Source: Gonapodya prolifera JEL478 (Eukaryota > Monoblepharomycota > Monoblepharidomycetes > Monoblepharidales > Gonapodyaceae). From it: a stretch of 64,000 bases of DNA. The stretch is taken from positions 124,627-188,626 of the forward strand of contig KQ965825.1 in the NCBI GenBank assembly GCA_001574975.1, written 5' to 3'. The translations under genes were made by a program, and so were the position numbers. Below are positions 22,918 to 33,885 of this stretch, piece by piece. The notes beneath the pieces are model-generated. The model was not told where the DNA came from. It searched no databases and saw only the letters and a list, made by a program, of their open reading frames with translations. Numbering within the stretch: position 1 is the first letter of the stretch; each line of letters opens with the position of its first letter.

Positions 22918-25559
22918 TCAGTACACCAAACTCCACACAGTCCCCAGCCCCGCCATCACCACACCACCCACGACCAACACCCAACACAACGCTCTCTCCC
23001 ACCACTTCGCACTGACCTCATACCCGCCGCCCTTCCCATAATACCCCCCACCTCCACTGAGTGCCAAGAAGCACGCGCAGGGGAACACGACCGACACCGT
23101 GAATGAAAACAGCGAGCCCAGGAGGCCCATCACGCGGTGGAAGCCCGGAAAGACCATTGCGATCGTGACGGCCAGGAGGGACGTGGAGAGCCGTAGGAGG
23201 AGACGGAGGAAAGCGCGCAGGGAGGACGCAGGTGGGAGGGTGGGGAAGAGGAGGAGTTCGAGCGAGATGTTGACGGGGTTGAGTGTGAGGGCGTACTGGT
23301 GATTGTGTGGGTTTGTGGTGGGTTGTGGGTCGGTTAGAAGAAAGGGAAGTGAGGAAAAGAAAGAATGCAAAAACGCACTTTTGTGAGCGGATTCAACGCA
23401 ATTAGCACAACTGTGGTCCTCGTCATCGCCGGGTTAAAGCTCGGCACTGTCGGCAAATTCTGCGTAATCTAGTACCATCACAAGGCATCATCAGTTCACA
23501 CAACTCGCTCTCGTCCCCTCCAAAAAATACACCTCACCTCCTGCATAGACGTGGCCCCGAACATGATGTACCCTGCCAGTCCGAGGATCGTGGACAGGAT
23601 CGTGACGACGGTGAATGTGACGGTGACGACCGAGGGGTATTGCGTGGGGTCGATCATGTCGCGGTACTGCAAGTGGTGCGTGGTTGTGTCGTGGTGAAGT
23701 GTGGGTTGAATCGTGATTTGGAACCAGGCACCAGCAGAAAATAGTCAAAGAGCAACGACGAAACCCACAATATTCGGAAACGTCGCATGCCCGCTATACC
23801 CCGCCATGACCAGGCCCACACTCAGCGGCACGTCGAACCAGGGCCCGCCAGGTCGGTCGGCGGGGACCAGCCACCGGACGGTCGGGTGTGGAGAGAGCAG
23901 TGAACCGGGGGGAGAGGAGGTGGAGAGGCCAGAGAGGAGGACGATGGTAATGAGGAGGAGGACGGACTGGGGTTGGGGTGGTGGGTTGAGCAGACGGCGT
24001 GGAATAGGGCAGACAAGCGAGAGGACTTACAAAGACCCCCACCAAACTCCCATAACTCAACCACCTCGTACCCCTCCCCACCGTCGTCATCGCCACAAGG
24101 ACGCCCACGCCCGCCTTGATCTGCACAAGATCCCAGTCCGGGAACAGGGCTTGGACAGAGTCCGCGGCGAGGATCACCAAAGCGACGGACGCGGTGAGAA
24201 GCTCGATGATGAAGAGGAGCGAGATGAAGATACGCCCGCGCGGGCCGAATGAGATGTGGCCGAGGTCAGCGTAGGTCGAGACTGGAGGAGGGGGTGGGAG
24301 CCGGGGGAAGGGTTGTGGGGGTTGTGCCCAGTGAGACCGCGGCCGCAAAGGCATAGCACAGGACAGACAGAGACCCACCAGACTCGCTCATACATCTTAT
24401 CAATACCCTCGCCGTGAAATTCGCCACACAGGACAGTAAGAGGCATTCGGTGACTCCGACGGCGACAGAGGTGAGCCGGAACGCGTAGGGGAGGGAGAGG
24501 ATGCCTGGGGCGCCGTGGGAGGAGGAACGGATACGTCGAGATAAGAGATGAGGGAGTCAAGTCAAAAGTGGCAAGGTTACGGAGAGGCACAAACGATGAC
24601 ACAGATACACGGAACTCACCGATCCCCAACAAGATATTAATGGCGTTGGCACACGTCTGGGCGAACGTGCTCTTATCCATTCCCATCCCTCCCCCGTGTC
24701 CATGCCCTCCATGTGCGACCACCTCCTCATCCTCCGCCTCGCCAAGGACCTTGGACCCTTCGAGCGATACTTCCTCTTCGACATGGGTGCCTAACAGGGG
24801 AGTCGTCTCGTTTGCTGCTCGGGTGTCCCCAACGGCCGCGGAGCCTGCGAGCCGGACAGGGGACCGGGAGTGGGACTGTGCGCGGGAGTCCCGACGGCGG
24901 GGCATTGCGGCCGACGACCGTCTCCTCGATCCTCCTGCCCAACCTGACCCATTCACAGGCGGACTCCCAGCCCCTGCAAGAATCGACCCCCTCCTCGGCG
25001 GCGGCCCACCAAGCGTCGAGAGCGGGCCTGCGGGGTAGTACGATCCGGAACCTGACGAGGGGATTGAGTCTGTGCGGCGGCGCGTGAGGGGACCTGAGTT
25101 GGACGAGGATGAGGATGTGGTGGCGCGTGCGGGTGCCATGGTGGAGGCGCGACGGGGTGGGAGCAGGGAGGGGTCGGCGATGGTACTGCCTGGGCCAAAT
25201 ATGGCGTCGATTTCGTCGTCGATCGCCACGTCTTCCTCCTCGTCTTCCTCTTCCTCCTCCTCCTCCTCCCCGCCCTCCACCCCCGCCTCGACATCGACAT
25301 CCTCGTCCTCTTCCTCCGTCCTCCGCAACAACGGCCCGGCGATCGCGGCCTCGGTGTCCCAGAAGGTCGCCTCGACGGACCGCGCGTAGGAGCGGGAGAA
25401 GGACAGCAGCGTGGATGCGGCGGCGGATGCGGATTCGGCGATGGGAAGGGGGAGGATGGAGGCGCGACGGGGTGGTGGGAAGTGGCGGTTGCGGGTGGGA
25501 GAGGCAGAGGGGGAGTGGCCGGAGACAGCGTGAGGTGGGTTGGTGGGAGGGGTGGACAT
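22918..25559 (-). CDS. Vacuolar-type amino acid transporter (AAAP family, AVT1-like)
   Basis: Multi-pass symporter of the amino acid/auxin permease family. The first exon carries about 300 disordered residues: Arg/Ser clusters, an acidic tract near residues 82-115 and the dileucine signal ETTPLLG near 250-256. It then enters the transport domain at FAQTCANAINILLGIG, the family's first helix. Further exons give ILSLPYAFRL, VSTYADLGHISFGPRGR, FIIELLTASVALVIL, MAGYSGHATFPNIYRDM, TVVTILSTILGLAGYIMFGA and LNPLTKYALTLNPV. The last exon (ending TGA 22918-22920) has LLAVTIAMVFPGFHRVMGLL. Short introns interrupt the transmembrane part only. Long N-terminal tail, dileucine motif and sequence blocks fit fungal AVT proteins that load or unload amino acids at the vacuole. 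Direction of transport cannot be read. Confidence 0.88.
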
Positions 25560-27244
25560 GGCAGGTGGGGATCGGAGTGGGAGAGAGGGCGAGTGCGTGG
25601 AGAGAGGGCGGGAGCGGAGAGTGCGCTGGTGTCGGTAAAGAGAAAAAGAGTGCGCGGGTGTCGGTAGAGAGAAAAAAGAGTGCGCAGGTGCCGGTAAAGA
25701 GAAAAAAAGAGTGCAACGGTCCGTGGAGAGTGAGTGATGCCTCCCGCCTCCCTCACACTACCTCGGTCAAAGTTGTGCCGACGCGGTCTCCGACCTGGCG
25801 CCGCACGGGTGCAGCGTTTGCAAAAGAGAGAATAGGTGGTGATAAAAAATTAAATTGGGCGTGTGCTGGAGTAGGAAGACTATGTGTGTTGTGAAGTGCA
25901 ATGGAGACATGGGGCCGGAGATCAAGGTTGATGATTTGTTGAGTTGATTTGAGTGGACGACGAGTATAAACCTCGTCAGCGTTAATCTCCTGCGCTGTGT
26001 TTTGCTTTTCAAAGCGGCCAGCTGCATTCTTTCTCGGGCGACAACGTTGTGTGCGGACGCGACTTTGATGTGGGTTTCAACATGTGCACACCAGTCTCCG
26101 CCCCCAAGGGGGCATGCAAACGTCCTTGTAGAGCTTGGCGTCGTAATTTTTACGGATCATCGCAATAATTTCGGCTGGGTTGGGTGTCGTTGAGAGGTGG
26201 GTTCACCGTGGCCAGTGGGAGACGATTTTGAAAAGTTTATCGCCCGAACAGTTCGCATGCACAGAGTCTCGTCGACGCAAGATTCAATTAATCGGTGCTC
26301 ATCGTGTTTTCCGTTTTTTTTTTTTTTTTGAAGTTTGGTCTCCATCCACGAAGGAGAAAATAAAGTTTGACAGGTGAGGTGAACACAACCCGGACAGAGG
26401 TCACTACAATGTTCTATGCTAAAAATAGTCCTTTCTACGTTGTTTCGATCCCCCGTTGAAAATTCGCGTGTTTTTTGAATTGACACGTGACTCGACAGTT
26501 GACCCTTATCTCCCTTTCTGCGGCTCGACATGCGACAGAATCCGCACCGATCTCGCTCCAACTCTCCACACCAGCTCATTTCACTTTTAAATACTGTAAC
26601 AAACTCTTTTCTTGCCCGCTGCAAACAGATCGAGAATTAACCGCAGCGGAAGGAAGCCTTGCCCGATGACCGCAGCCCTCTGTGCCACAGCTCAGATGTT
26701 ATAAAAAGCCAGTATTTTCTCCCTCCCTGTCGGTGCACAAGTAACCCTTGGCACACACCAACCTCACCGCCGCACTCTCAGCTCGCAACCGATGGACTCT
26801 GCACACTCCAGAGAACTGTCTTCTGCGGTCGCACTCGCCGACGCAGCGCGCACCCGTCCGCTGTCTGTGCGGTCTGCTGCGGTCACTCCCTCCACACCCC
26901 GCGCACAGTCCACCTCGTCGTCTGCCCGTCTGTGTCCCTACGCGCGCAAGTTCATTCGCCCGCCGTTCCGCCCGTCGCCGCTTCGCTCGGCAGTCGTCGC
27001 CCGGGTGGCGGAGTCAGAGCGGGCGGGTGGAGACGCATCGGACTCGACTGTGGCTGCTGCTGCTGCGGGCGGAGGTGGAGCCAGACGTGCGAGCGACAGC
27101 GCGTGCAGAGTGCAAGGTGCGGTGTCTGCGTGCGGGGTGTCTCCTGCCGTGTAGTGACGCTTTAGCAATCACCCGTCATGTCCACTGCATCGTGCGTCCA
27201 ATATCTGCATCTGCCTATTCTCCCTTCACTCCCCTCATCCTCCC
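25560..27244. other. Intergenic and 5' regulatory region
   Basis: Divergent region between the vacuolar transporter (-) and the acidic protein gene (+). Repeated GTGTCGGTAAAGAGAAAAAG units occur near 25630-25710 (three imperfect copies just upstream of the transporter start). A T16 run lies near 26315-26331. Long overlapping ORFs between 26650 and 27170 are rich in Arg, Ser, Pro and Ala in every frame and look like CpG- and pyrimidine-rich leader, not protein. Confidence 0.4.
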
Positions 27245-28754
27245 ATGCACCGCTCCTTCTCTCCCTTTCTCCACTCCCGCTCTCCCCCCCCCCCCCCCAC
27301 CTCGCCAGCTCTCGCCTCCTGCTGCAAGTGCACAGGAAGCCGCCACCTGCACTCCCCACTCCGCAAACCCTCGGCTCGCTCCTCCTCCACCCGCTCTTCT
27401 TCTCGCGCCCCGCGCCGCCTCCCCGCAAAACACTCACTCGCTCCGGCCCTGCTCCCAGTCCCCGCCGACGTCGCATCATCCATCCGCCGCGACGCCGCGT
27501 CCTCGTCCATCTCGGACCGGCTCCGCTCCACACGCCGCCGTCGCCGTGGGCAGGGACAGGCGCAGGTTGCGGAACGCGGCAGGATCCGCCCCTCCTTCCC
27601 GGATGACACGCCCGACTCGCTCCTGGCCCTGCAGAGGCTTCGACGCACCCTCGCCTACCGAGGCGCCTCGGGAGTGATCACCCGTGTTTACCGCGTGCCT
27701 AAATCGTGGCAAGTGTCGAGAGAGGAGGCGCTTGCATTGGAAGATGTGGATGAAAGTTTGCGTGACCTCGACGATGATGACGAGGGCGCGGATGAGGAAG
27801 AGTCCGACGTGAACAGCACTGTCGGGATGGACGAGGAGGCAGACGACGACGAATCCTCGCTCGATGACGTCGACGCCGATTTGGACGACCTTGAGTCCGA
27901 GATCGAGGCCGCCATGTCCCCCGCTCCGTCTCTTGCTCCCTCTCTCGGCTCGGACGGGTCCGCCGATACCGACGCTACCGTCGCAGGGGACGCCGACCAG
28001 CCGGAACACGCGTGGTCAGCACAGTACGTCCCGCTCGAGGTAAGCCCCTTCCCCCTCACCTCGGTGGGGTTGTCAGCCCTCGCTCAACCTCGCCTGCCCA
28101 AAGCTGGCCTCGTCCCGCGACGCGTACGCGTACGGTTCGTCGGTCGACGGCCAGGCTTCATGCGGGATCGAGTGGTCCTCTAACCGAGACGTGTTCCCGG
28201 TAGAGTCGGAGTTGTACTCGAACGAGGTTCGTATTGCCCCCCCTTTGCCCTGTTTTCGCACCCGCGGACACGCAACGGAAGAGCGGGGACGCTACGTGAC
28301 ATTTCCTGCCCGTTTGTGCGCCCCACGCTTACCCGTGTGTCGCTCGTGCTAATGAGTTTTTGTGCTGTTTTCCATCCCCTGATGGTGCACGTTCTCGTCT
28401 TGCTGTCGCTGTGGCTCGTGGTGTTCCTTTCATGGCATCCTACTTCCTGGCTCTACTCTCGATTTTCTTCCTCGTTTCGTCGTTAATCTCTTTTTGCAGA
28501 TGTTCGCCTCTTCGTACCTGCCCTCACTGGACTCATCCTCGTCTTCCTTCGCACCCGTCCCCACCTACGCCTCCCTCGACCCCTCGCTCGGCGTCCCCTG
28601 GACAGACGCATCCCAACCCCCGGACTTCGTGACCTACTTCCTACGGATCATGGGGATTGAGACCCCCGTGTTGCCTGATGGAAGGATTAACCCGGCGATG
28701 GAATCCTGTGCGGCTCAGAAGCAGGATGGAGCAAAGGTCGTTGACGCCTGGTGA
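27245..28754 (+). CDS. Unrecognised acidic protein, three exons
   Basis: I do not recognise this protein. The first exon (27245-28039) begins with a Ser/Arg/Pro-rich segment, passes RGASGVITRVYRVPKSWQV, which looks folded, and then a strongly acidic tract (DLDDDDEGADEEESD, then DEEADDDESSLDDVDADLDD). Exon 2 (28077-28226) reads ACPKLASSRDAYAYGSS and IEWSSNRDVFPVESELYSNE. Exon 3 (28500-28754) reads MFASSYLPSLDSS, YASLDPSLGVPWTDASQPP and DFVTYFLRIMGIETPVLPDG. Introns have GT-AG ends and keep phase 0. No signal peptide or membrane segment. Acid-rich disordered tracts are common in chromatin, ribosome-biogenesis and chaperone proteins, but no function can be named. The start may lie elsewhere because the 5' end is low in complexity. 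Confidence 0.6.
27286..27299 (+). repeat. Poly-C tract
   Basis: A run of about 14-15 C near the 5' end of the acidic protein gene, inside the Ser/Pro-rich start of the reading frame. Homopolymer length errors here could alter the frame of the first codons. Confidence 0.7.
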
Positions 28755-29345
28755 ACGGACTCGGCCTCCCGCTTCCGACCTCGCCCGCGCTTCCTCCCAC
28801 CATCCACCCCCACCTCGACCCCCCTCGACCCACCTCGACCCAACACCACACCACAAGTACCAGTTTTGAAACCCTCACGATACACCGATACCTATACCCC
28901 TTTGGACTTTTCCCCCCGCAGTCGGTCGAGCACTAGCAGCTAGCACTCCTAGTGGGCTTTTGTTCTTGCACTTCGGCACGCGCGGGATGGGCGTTTCTGT
29001 ACCCTGTTCAGTGTTCCTGTTCATGCCATCATCATGTAGATTAGACTCACGTTTCCCTTCTCGGCGCCACCCCACCACCTGCTTCCCTACCTTGTCTCTA
29101 GTTGGGCGGGGCAGGACAGGAGGGGCCCGCTTTGAATTGAAGTCGATGTGGGATGGGGTCTGTTCCTGTATTGTACCTCTTTCTTTGAATATCGACTTTG
29201 TACACATATTCAAACGTTTTCCACGGTCTCCCACCATATTCCCCTTGACACAATCACTTTACGACTTCAACTTTGAGGTCCCTCGGTCTTGCACAACGCT
29301 CGATATCGTATGGCACATTGTTGTGCATGTGTCGTGTGGTGTACG
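28755..29345. other. 3' flank and gene-free region
   Basis: Downstream of the acidic protein gene the sequence is CT-rich (direct repeats of CCACCTCGACCC near 28810-28845). No gene, RNA or mobile element was recognised. Confidence 0.4.
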
Positions 29346-29353
29346 ACCCTAGA

Positions 29354-29815
29354 AAATTTTTGGGAGAGGCTTGAATATGGACACCCTTATGAACAAATTA
29401 ATTGCTGACTTTCCATTTCCGTTCTCCCGCGGCAATCACGAACGACGGGCGCTGATCCTCTTCAGGCTTCAATCACTGTATGGCGTGTAGGGATCTGCGC
29501 TGAAGGGGAGGTGGTCCGGCAAGGATTTCTTCAATGATTTTGGGGAGTGGCTTGAATATCGACGGTATTCGAGGGTCGAGCTTCTCTGTAAGTCATCCTC
29601 TACCCCCTTTCTCATCGAACATCGCTATAGTTTTCGGACGTCAAAATTTTGGGCGAGGCTTGACTATGTAGACCCTTGTGAACATATTTCTGACTTTCCA
29701 AATGCGTTTTGCCCTCGGGCAGCCACGAATAACGGGCCTCATTTCTTTACACGTCAAACACTATATGGCTTGTCGCGATCTGTGTTGAAAGCAGGGAAGG
29801 TGGTGCAGTGCGACG
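29354..29815 (+). repeat. Diverged direct repeat, three copies of a core
   Basis: Two copies of a segment of about 170 bases, at 29354-29525 and 29643-29815, share an ordered set of blocks: TTTTGGG(A/C)GAGGCTTGA, ACCCTT(A/G)TGAACA, CTGACTTTCCA, GGGC near CACGAA, CACT(G/A)TATGGC(G/T)TGT and a GAAGG(T/G)GGT end. A shorter third copy of the first block (GATTTTGGGGAGTGGCTTGA) lies at 29536-29562. Spacing is about 289 bases between the full copies. No coding potential. Probably an old tandem duplication or remnants of a noncoding mobile element. Confidence 0.65.
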
Positions 29816-31285
29816 CCAGGCAGCAGGTGGGCAGGCTTACGGTAGTCGTCTCCGCCATAAGACGAGTGATCTGCGTCGAAAGAGGCTGACGTCACCGTGC
29901 AGCAAAAAACCCCGGAAAGCGGAGGGCTTCCTGGGCTGGAGACGTCCAAAAACAGCAAGAACAACGCAGTGTGGGTGAATGTGTGAGTCTGGTGTCGCCC
30001 AGCATGGGGTTCTTTCAAGCAATGGGTGACGTCTCAACCCACCCACGCGGTGGCCCTCCGGCACAACCCAGCTGCGTCCAGAAAAGCGATTTCTTGAAAA
30101 AGCGTGCGGTGGTGAAATCGAGATTTGGCGAAAACCAACAGTGCCCCCGCGACGTCGGGCCGTCCTGACGGCGCCTGAGAGGGTCCTGTGAGGATTTTCC
30201 GGCGGTGCGTCGATAATTTTGTTGCAGTGGGTGCGTGTGGGCGCTGAGCAGTGGCACGTGGGCGGTGTGTTTTGCGGGCGTGGTGGTGGGGTGTTAGGTG
30301 TATGGTCAGAACTACGAGTACCAGAACTCACAAACCCATCAAGCGGCGCTCAGCACTACCAAGCAGCCGGAGGAAGGAGAGAAGGATGACGAGATACCGA
30401 AAAAGAGAGAAACATGATTTTGAGACTTGTGGTATATCATTATAAGAAAGCGGGCTTGGGTTGAAATGCCAGTGCCTGAGACTGAAAGTTTCTCACCAGC
30501 CATAGCAAAGAGTTGCAAGAATCCGTTAAACGTAGGCATTCTGAATGAATTTCAACTGACCTCGAAAAGGCTCAAAGGGAAGGAGTTTTATGGGGAGTTA
30601 CATAGAACCTCCGGAGGCACCCACACTCCAGCCTACCATGGTCTGCATCTTTGCTGCCATGTACTGGCATCAGTAGCTCAGAGCTCAGGCTACAAAAGTT
30701 ACTCTATCGTGAGTTAGTAAGTTGTTCTGTCGTACTAAAGTCGGGAAGGCGATCAATAGCATCTATACTACATCTATACTAGTAACGCTCAGGGACTGAA
30801 GCTGGCTTGGAGGATGGAGCAGCGAAACTTTAACGTACAGTGAAAGATTTGAAGAGTAAAGAGTAATCAAGCAAGTACGTTGGAAATGAGTTGAGTAGTT
30901 ACAAAACAATATAACTCTCACTCCCGGAAGCCCCCATCACCGCAAAAGACACACGTCACAGACTGTCGTGACTTTGGCGTCTTGCATTCAAGAGGCGGGC
31001 CTTCCGTCCGTGCCGGTCCTCTTGTCTTATCGAGTTATGTATGGAGCAGCAATCGGCGGCGGACAGAACAGAAGGAGCCAGTCCCCCGAAGAGCAAAGAC
31101 AACGAAGGCGCTGCATCGAGCGAGATGCGTCGTGTGCTGTCGCTCGATTCGTTGTCCGTGTCCCTGGGGCGCGAATGAAGCAGCGCGAACTTAGCGACGG
31201 AGGAGAGATGGGCGAGATGCCGACACGAAAGTCTGGCGGGTCCCGTCGATTGCACGCCTACGCGTCCTCTACTGCTACTGGCGTT
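29816..31285. other. Gene-poor region
   Basis: No convincing gene. ORFs up to about 160 codons exist on both strands but have no recognisable domains and overlap each other. Sequence after 30,300 becomes more AT-rich. Confidence 0.35.
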
Positions 31286-31394
31286 GACGAGCGTGCGATG
31301 TGCGACGACTTCCATTTATGGACACAATGGGAGGCAACGTTTCGGGCGATGGAGAACGAGGACTCGCAGGGGGCGGATTCCGTGTGAAGGCGAG

Positions 31395-31640
31395 TCCAAA
31401 CGCATTTTTTATATTGTGGGCATCGTGCTTAGGTGGAAGGTCCGATGGCGACCCGGTGCGGAGACGAGGTCGCTCCACTTTGCTCGATTGCCGGAAACTC
31501 GCCCAGTTGGTCGATGTAATCTGTGCGATGGACCGTCCAAACGTCTTTTTATATCATAGAGAGAGTGTTTACGAAGCGGGAAAGTCAGATGGTGGGTATA
31601 TAAAAGTAACATTTGTAGTGGTCAATTTTTGCTCGCTTGT
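31395..31640 (+). repeat. Left block of the 143-bp tandem array
   Basis: About two units of the same repeat that fills 32.3-33.2 kb. Cores at about 31430 (degenerate, GGTGGAAGGTCCGATGG) and 31573 (CGAAGCGGGAAAGTCAGATGG) are 143 bases apart. The second unit has GTCCAAACGTCTTTTTATATCA like the right block. It ends in a TATATAAAA box and sequence that resembles the 5' flank and first bases of the tRNA-Leu gene. Confidence 0.7.
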
Positions 31641-32280
31641 AAGCAAGGGCACAGGTGGTCAAGATGGATGAGACGTACCGATTATGGTGCTCCTGTCTCG
31701 GCGGGTGCTCGACGCTCGCCAGCGCTGCGATCAGACACACTGCCTAATCCACTTCTCGTCGGGCGGTTCGCCACTTTCTCACGTACAACCATGAGGACGC
31801 GGCTGCACTTTCAACCAGCTCATTGGTCGGGCTCATCGCAATGGTAAGTTCCTTCTCGGAGCCCTTGCGCCTAATCGCACCATGACCTGTACTCTGGCGT
31901 CTGCTGCATATTCTGAAATTCCGTTCCTAATATCTGGATCTTGGTGAAAGTTACGACCGTGCCCGAGAGCGTTCTCTGAGAACGAAAGGAAAATAACGGG
32001 AGGTTGGCGGGGCAGTTAGCGAGAGGGGTCCGTTGGGCGGAACTTTCGGAGGCTAAAAAAAGGTAGCATCATTTTACACGAAGCAATTTGGATTCAGTCG
32101 CAAATAACAATGTACAAAGACCGATTACATTGATTCTCTATCTTGACTTGACCCGCGTAAAAGCACTGTTTTAGACCGACTGCGGTTGCCCGCGCCGACG
32201 TGAAGGGATTCACATGGCACTCTTCAGCTCTCTGTAGCGGCAAAAAAGAACGAGTTAGGCGTCACTTTTATCCGGACCTG
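31641..32280. other. Spacer between the two blocks of the tandem array
   Basis: About 640 bases that do not follow the 143-base period. The left end (31650-31670) matches the first ~20 bases of the tRNA-Leu gene imperfectly and keeps a box A-like TGGTCAAGATGG. No gene was recognised in the rest. Confidence 0.4.
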
Positions 32281-32399
32281 TCGCTCTCCTTGTCTTGTCG
32301 TCGGGGTATCCAGCCGGGGATCGAAGATCGGCGAAGCACTACCACAGCACACATCCGGAGCTCTGAGTCCAACGGAAGCACTACCTTGGATGACGCGCG

Positions 32400-33180
32400 A
32401 TTGACTTCCTGTGGCAAGCCCTCTTCTGGAGATCGAACGAGCGGAGCGGACAGTCGGTTGCGAGAGTTACGGCGAGATGCTCAAGGGATTGTCCAGTCGT
32501 CGCTCCATTCTGTGGGATAGTATACCCAAGCGTCGCGCTATACTGTAAACGTTGCGGTGACGAAGCGGGACCGTCTGGCGGCGTCGTGTGGGGAGACGAG
32601 GTATCGCCTCTTGCCCCGATGTGGGAGGTTGCGGACTGGAAGGCGTTTGATTCGGTGCGATAGTATGCTCTAGCGTCTTTTCATACCATGAATGTTGTGT
32701 CGGCGAAGCGGGAAGGTCTGGTGGTGTCGCTTGGGTTGACGAGGTAACTCCTCTTGCCACAACGTGGGAGATTGCGGACTGGAAGTCGTTCGATTCTATG
32801 GGATGGGATGTCGAAGCGTCTATGCATACTATGGACATTGCGTTGGCGAAGCGGGAAGGTCTGGCGGATGTCCGATGGAGAGTCGAGGGATTGTCATATG
32901 CCTGACGACGGAGATTGCGGACCGGAAGTCGCTTCATTCCATGCGATGGTGCGACCAAACGTTTTATATTATACGAGGCGCTGTGATTGTGAAGCGAGAA
33001 GGTGCGATGGCGTAGCGGTGGGGAGAGGAGGGAACGCCACGTTGGTCGGCGATGGTGAACTCGCCCAATTGGTGGAGGGATTTCGTGAGATGGATTGTCC
33101 GAGCGCCTGTTTATATCATAGAAAGTGTGTTGGCGAAGCGGGAAGGCCAGATCAAGGTGGTACCAGTTATTAGTTTATAA
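32400..33180 (+). repeat. Right block of the ~143-bp tandem array
   Basis: Five clear cores of the form CGAAGCGGGAAGGTCTGG start at about 32561, 32703, 32847, 32990 and 33134, so spacings are 142, 144, 143 and 144 bases. A weaker unit precedes them. Each unit also contains GTGGGAGATTGCGGACTGGAAG (or a variant) and a TTTATATCATA-like AT-rich box. Units are diverged from each other. Open frames cross several units on both strands, but stops and the unequal unit lengths argue against a coding repeat. The array stops about 30 bases before the tRNA-Leu gene. Confidence 0.85.
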
Positions 33181-33211
33181 ATGTTAAACTCGACTCACTT
33201 GTTAAGAGAAC

Positions 33212-33293
33212 GCACAGGTGTCCGAGTGGTTTAAGGAGTTGCACTCAAGTTGCAATGGAGCAATCCGCATGAGTTCGAATCTCATCCTGTGCA
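33212..33293 (+). tRNA. tRNA-Leu (anticodon CAA)
   Basis: An 82-base type II tRNA folds fully: acceptor stem GCACAGG with CCTGTGC, D arm in TGTCCGAGTGGTTTAAGGA, anticodon stem TTGCA/TGCAA closing the loop CTCAAGT (anticodon CAA), a long variable arm (TGGAGCAATCCGCA) and T arm ATGAG-TTCGAAT-CTCAT. The discriminator base is A, typical of tRNA-Leu. No intron. Internal boxes A and B are intact, and a T5 run at about 33302-33306 can end Pol III transcription. Confidence 0.93.
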
Positions 33294-33451
33294 TCCTTTG
33301 GCTTTTTCCTCGGCGGATCGTCCAATATCCCGCCTCCGTGGGTTGCATGGGGGAGGCTCAATTTAGCAATGTTCTCTTTTTTTGCTCCCTACACAATAAA
33401 TGGTGATATTAAAGTGTTCCCGTGCGTGTTCGGACTGCAATCTTTCCGTTT

Positions 33452-33885
33452 TCAGTTGAAAATTACCATGAGAACCGTGCCCACGGTCAGACCGCAGCAG
33501 TCGTAAAGGTCGCAATGTATGGTGTATGTCAATCCAAGGAATAGTAGATTAATTCGGGCAATGTAGCTCGCTATTGTGCTAGTTACATATTTCTTAGCTG
33601 CCTTAAAGTTTCTATTCGTATTAGCCTCTGAAATGTCTCCCCAAACACGGCCAGCTTCCCTTACCCATCTTGTGAATGTGCTGACACCTAGCAGTGGTGC
33701 ATCAAGCAAAAATGTTCGACGACTTCTTTCAGGAAGAAGCATCGCAAAACTCAAGTAAGGATCCTTCCAAACGTTTCTCACTCGCCCTCTCGCCTTCTCA
33801 TATGCCGTGCCAAAATGATGAGCAATCGAGGCGTTACTCTCCGCGTCAAGCACAACCTTCTTGGGAGCTTCTCCAGGTGGGGACT
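33452..33885 (-). CDS. Possible gene or exon, unrecognised
   Basis: A minus-strand open stretch preceded by an acceptor-like TGATAG near 33886 reads PPGEAPKKVVLDAESNASIA, HHFGTAYEKARGRVRNVWKD, LSFAMLLPERSRRTFLLDAP and FTRWVREAGRVWGDISEAN, then becomes hydrophobic. The composition looks protein-like, but I recognise no family and find no confident upstream exon. It could be a fragment of a mobile element or of a larger gene that starts in the region near 34,000-34,200. Confidence 0.3.

Noticed and set aside
25072-25894. Long plus-strand ORFs rich in Arg, Ser and Pro
   Set aside because: They lie antisense to the Glu/Asp-rich first exon of the AVT1-like transporter and simply mirror its codon bias.
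26659-27165. Plus-strand ORFs rich in Cys, Arg and Ser
   Set aside because: All three frames are open and biased in the same GC-rich segment; no support for translation over the downstream gene.
31395-33180. Tandem array considered as a CRISPR array or a coding repeat
   Set aside because: The genome is eukaryotic, units are diverged over their whole length with no constant-repeat/unique-spacer pattern, and unit lengths of 142-144 with in-frame stops rule out a protein repeat.
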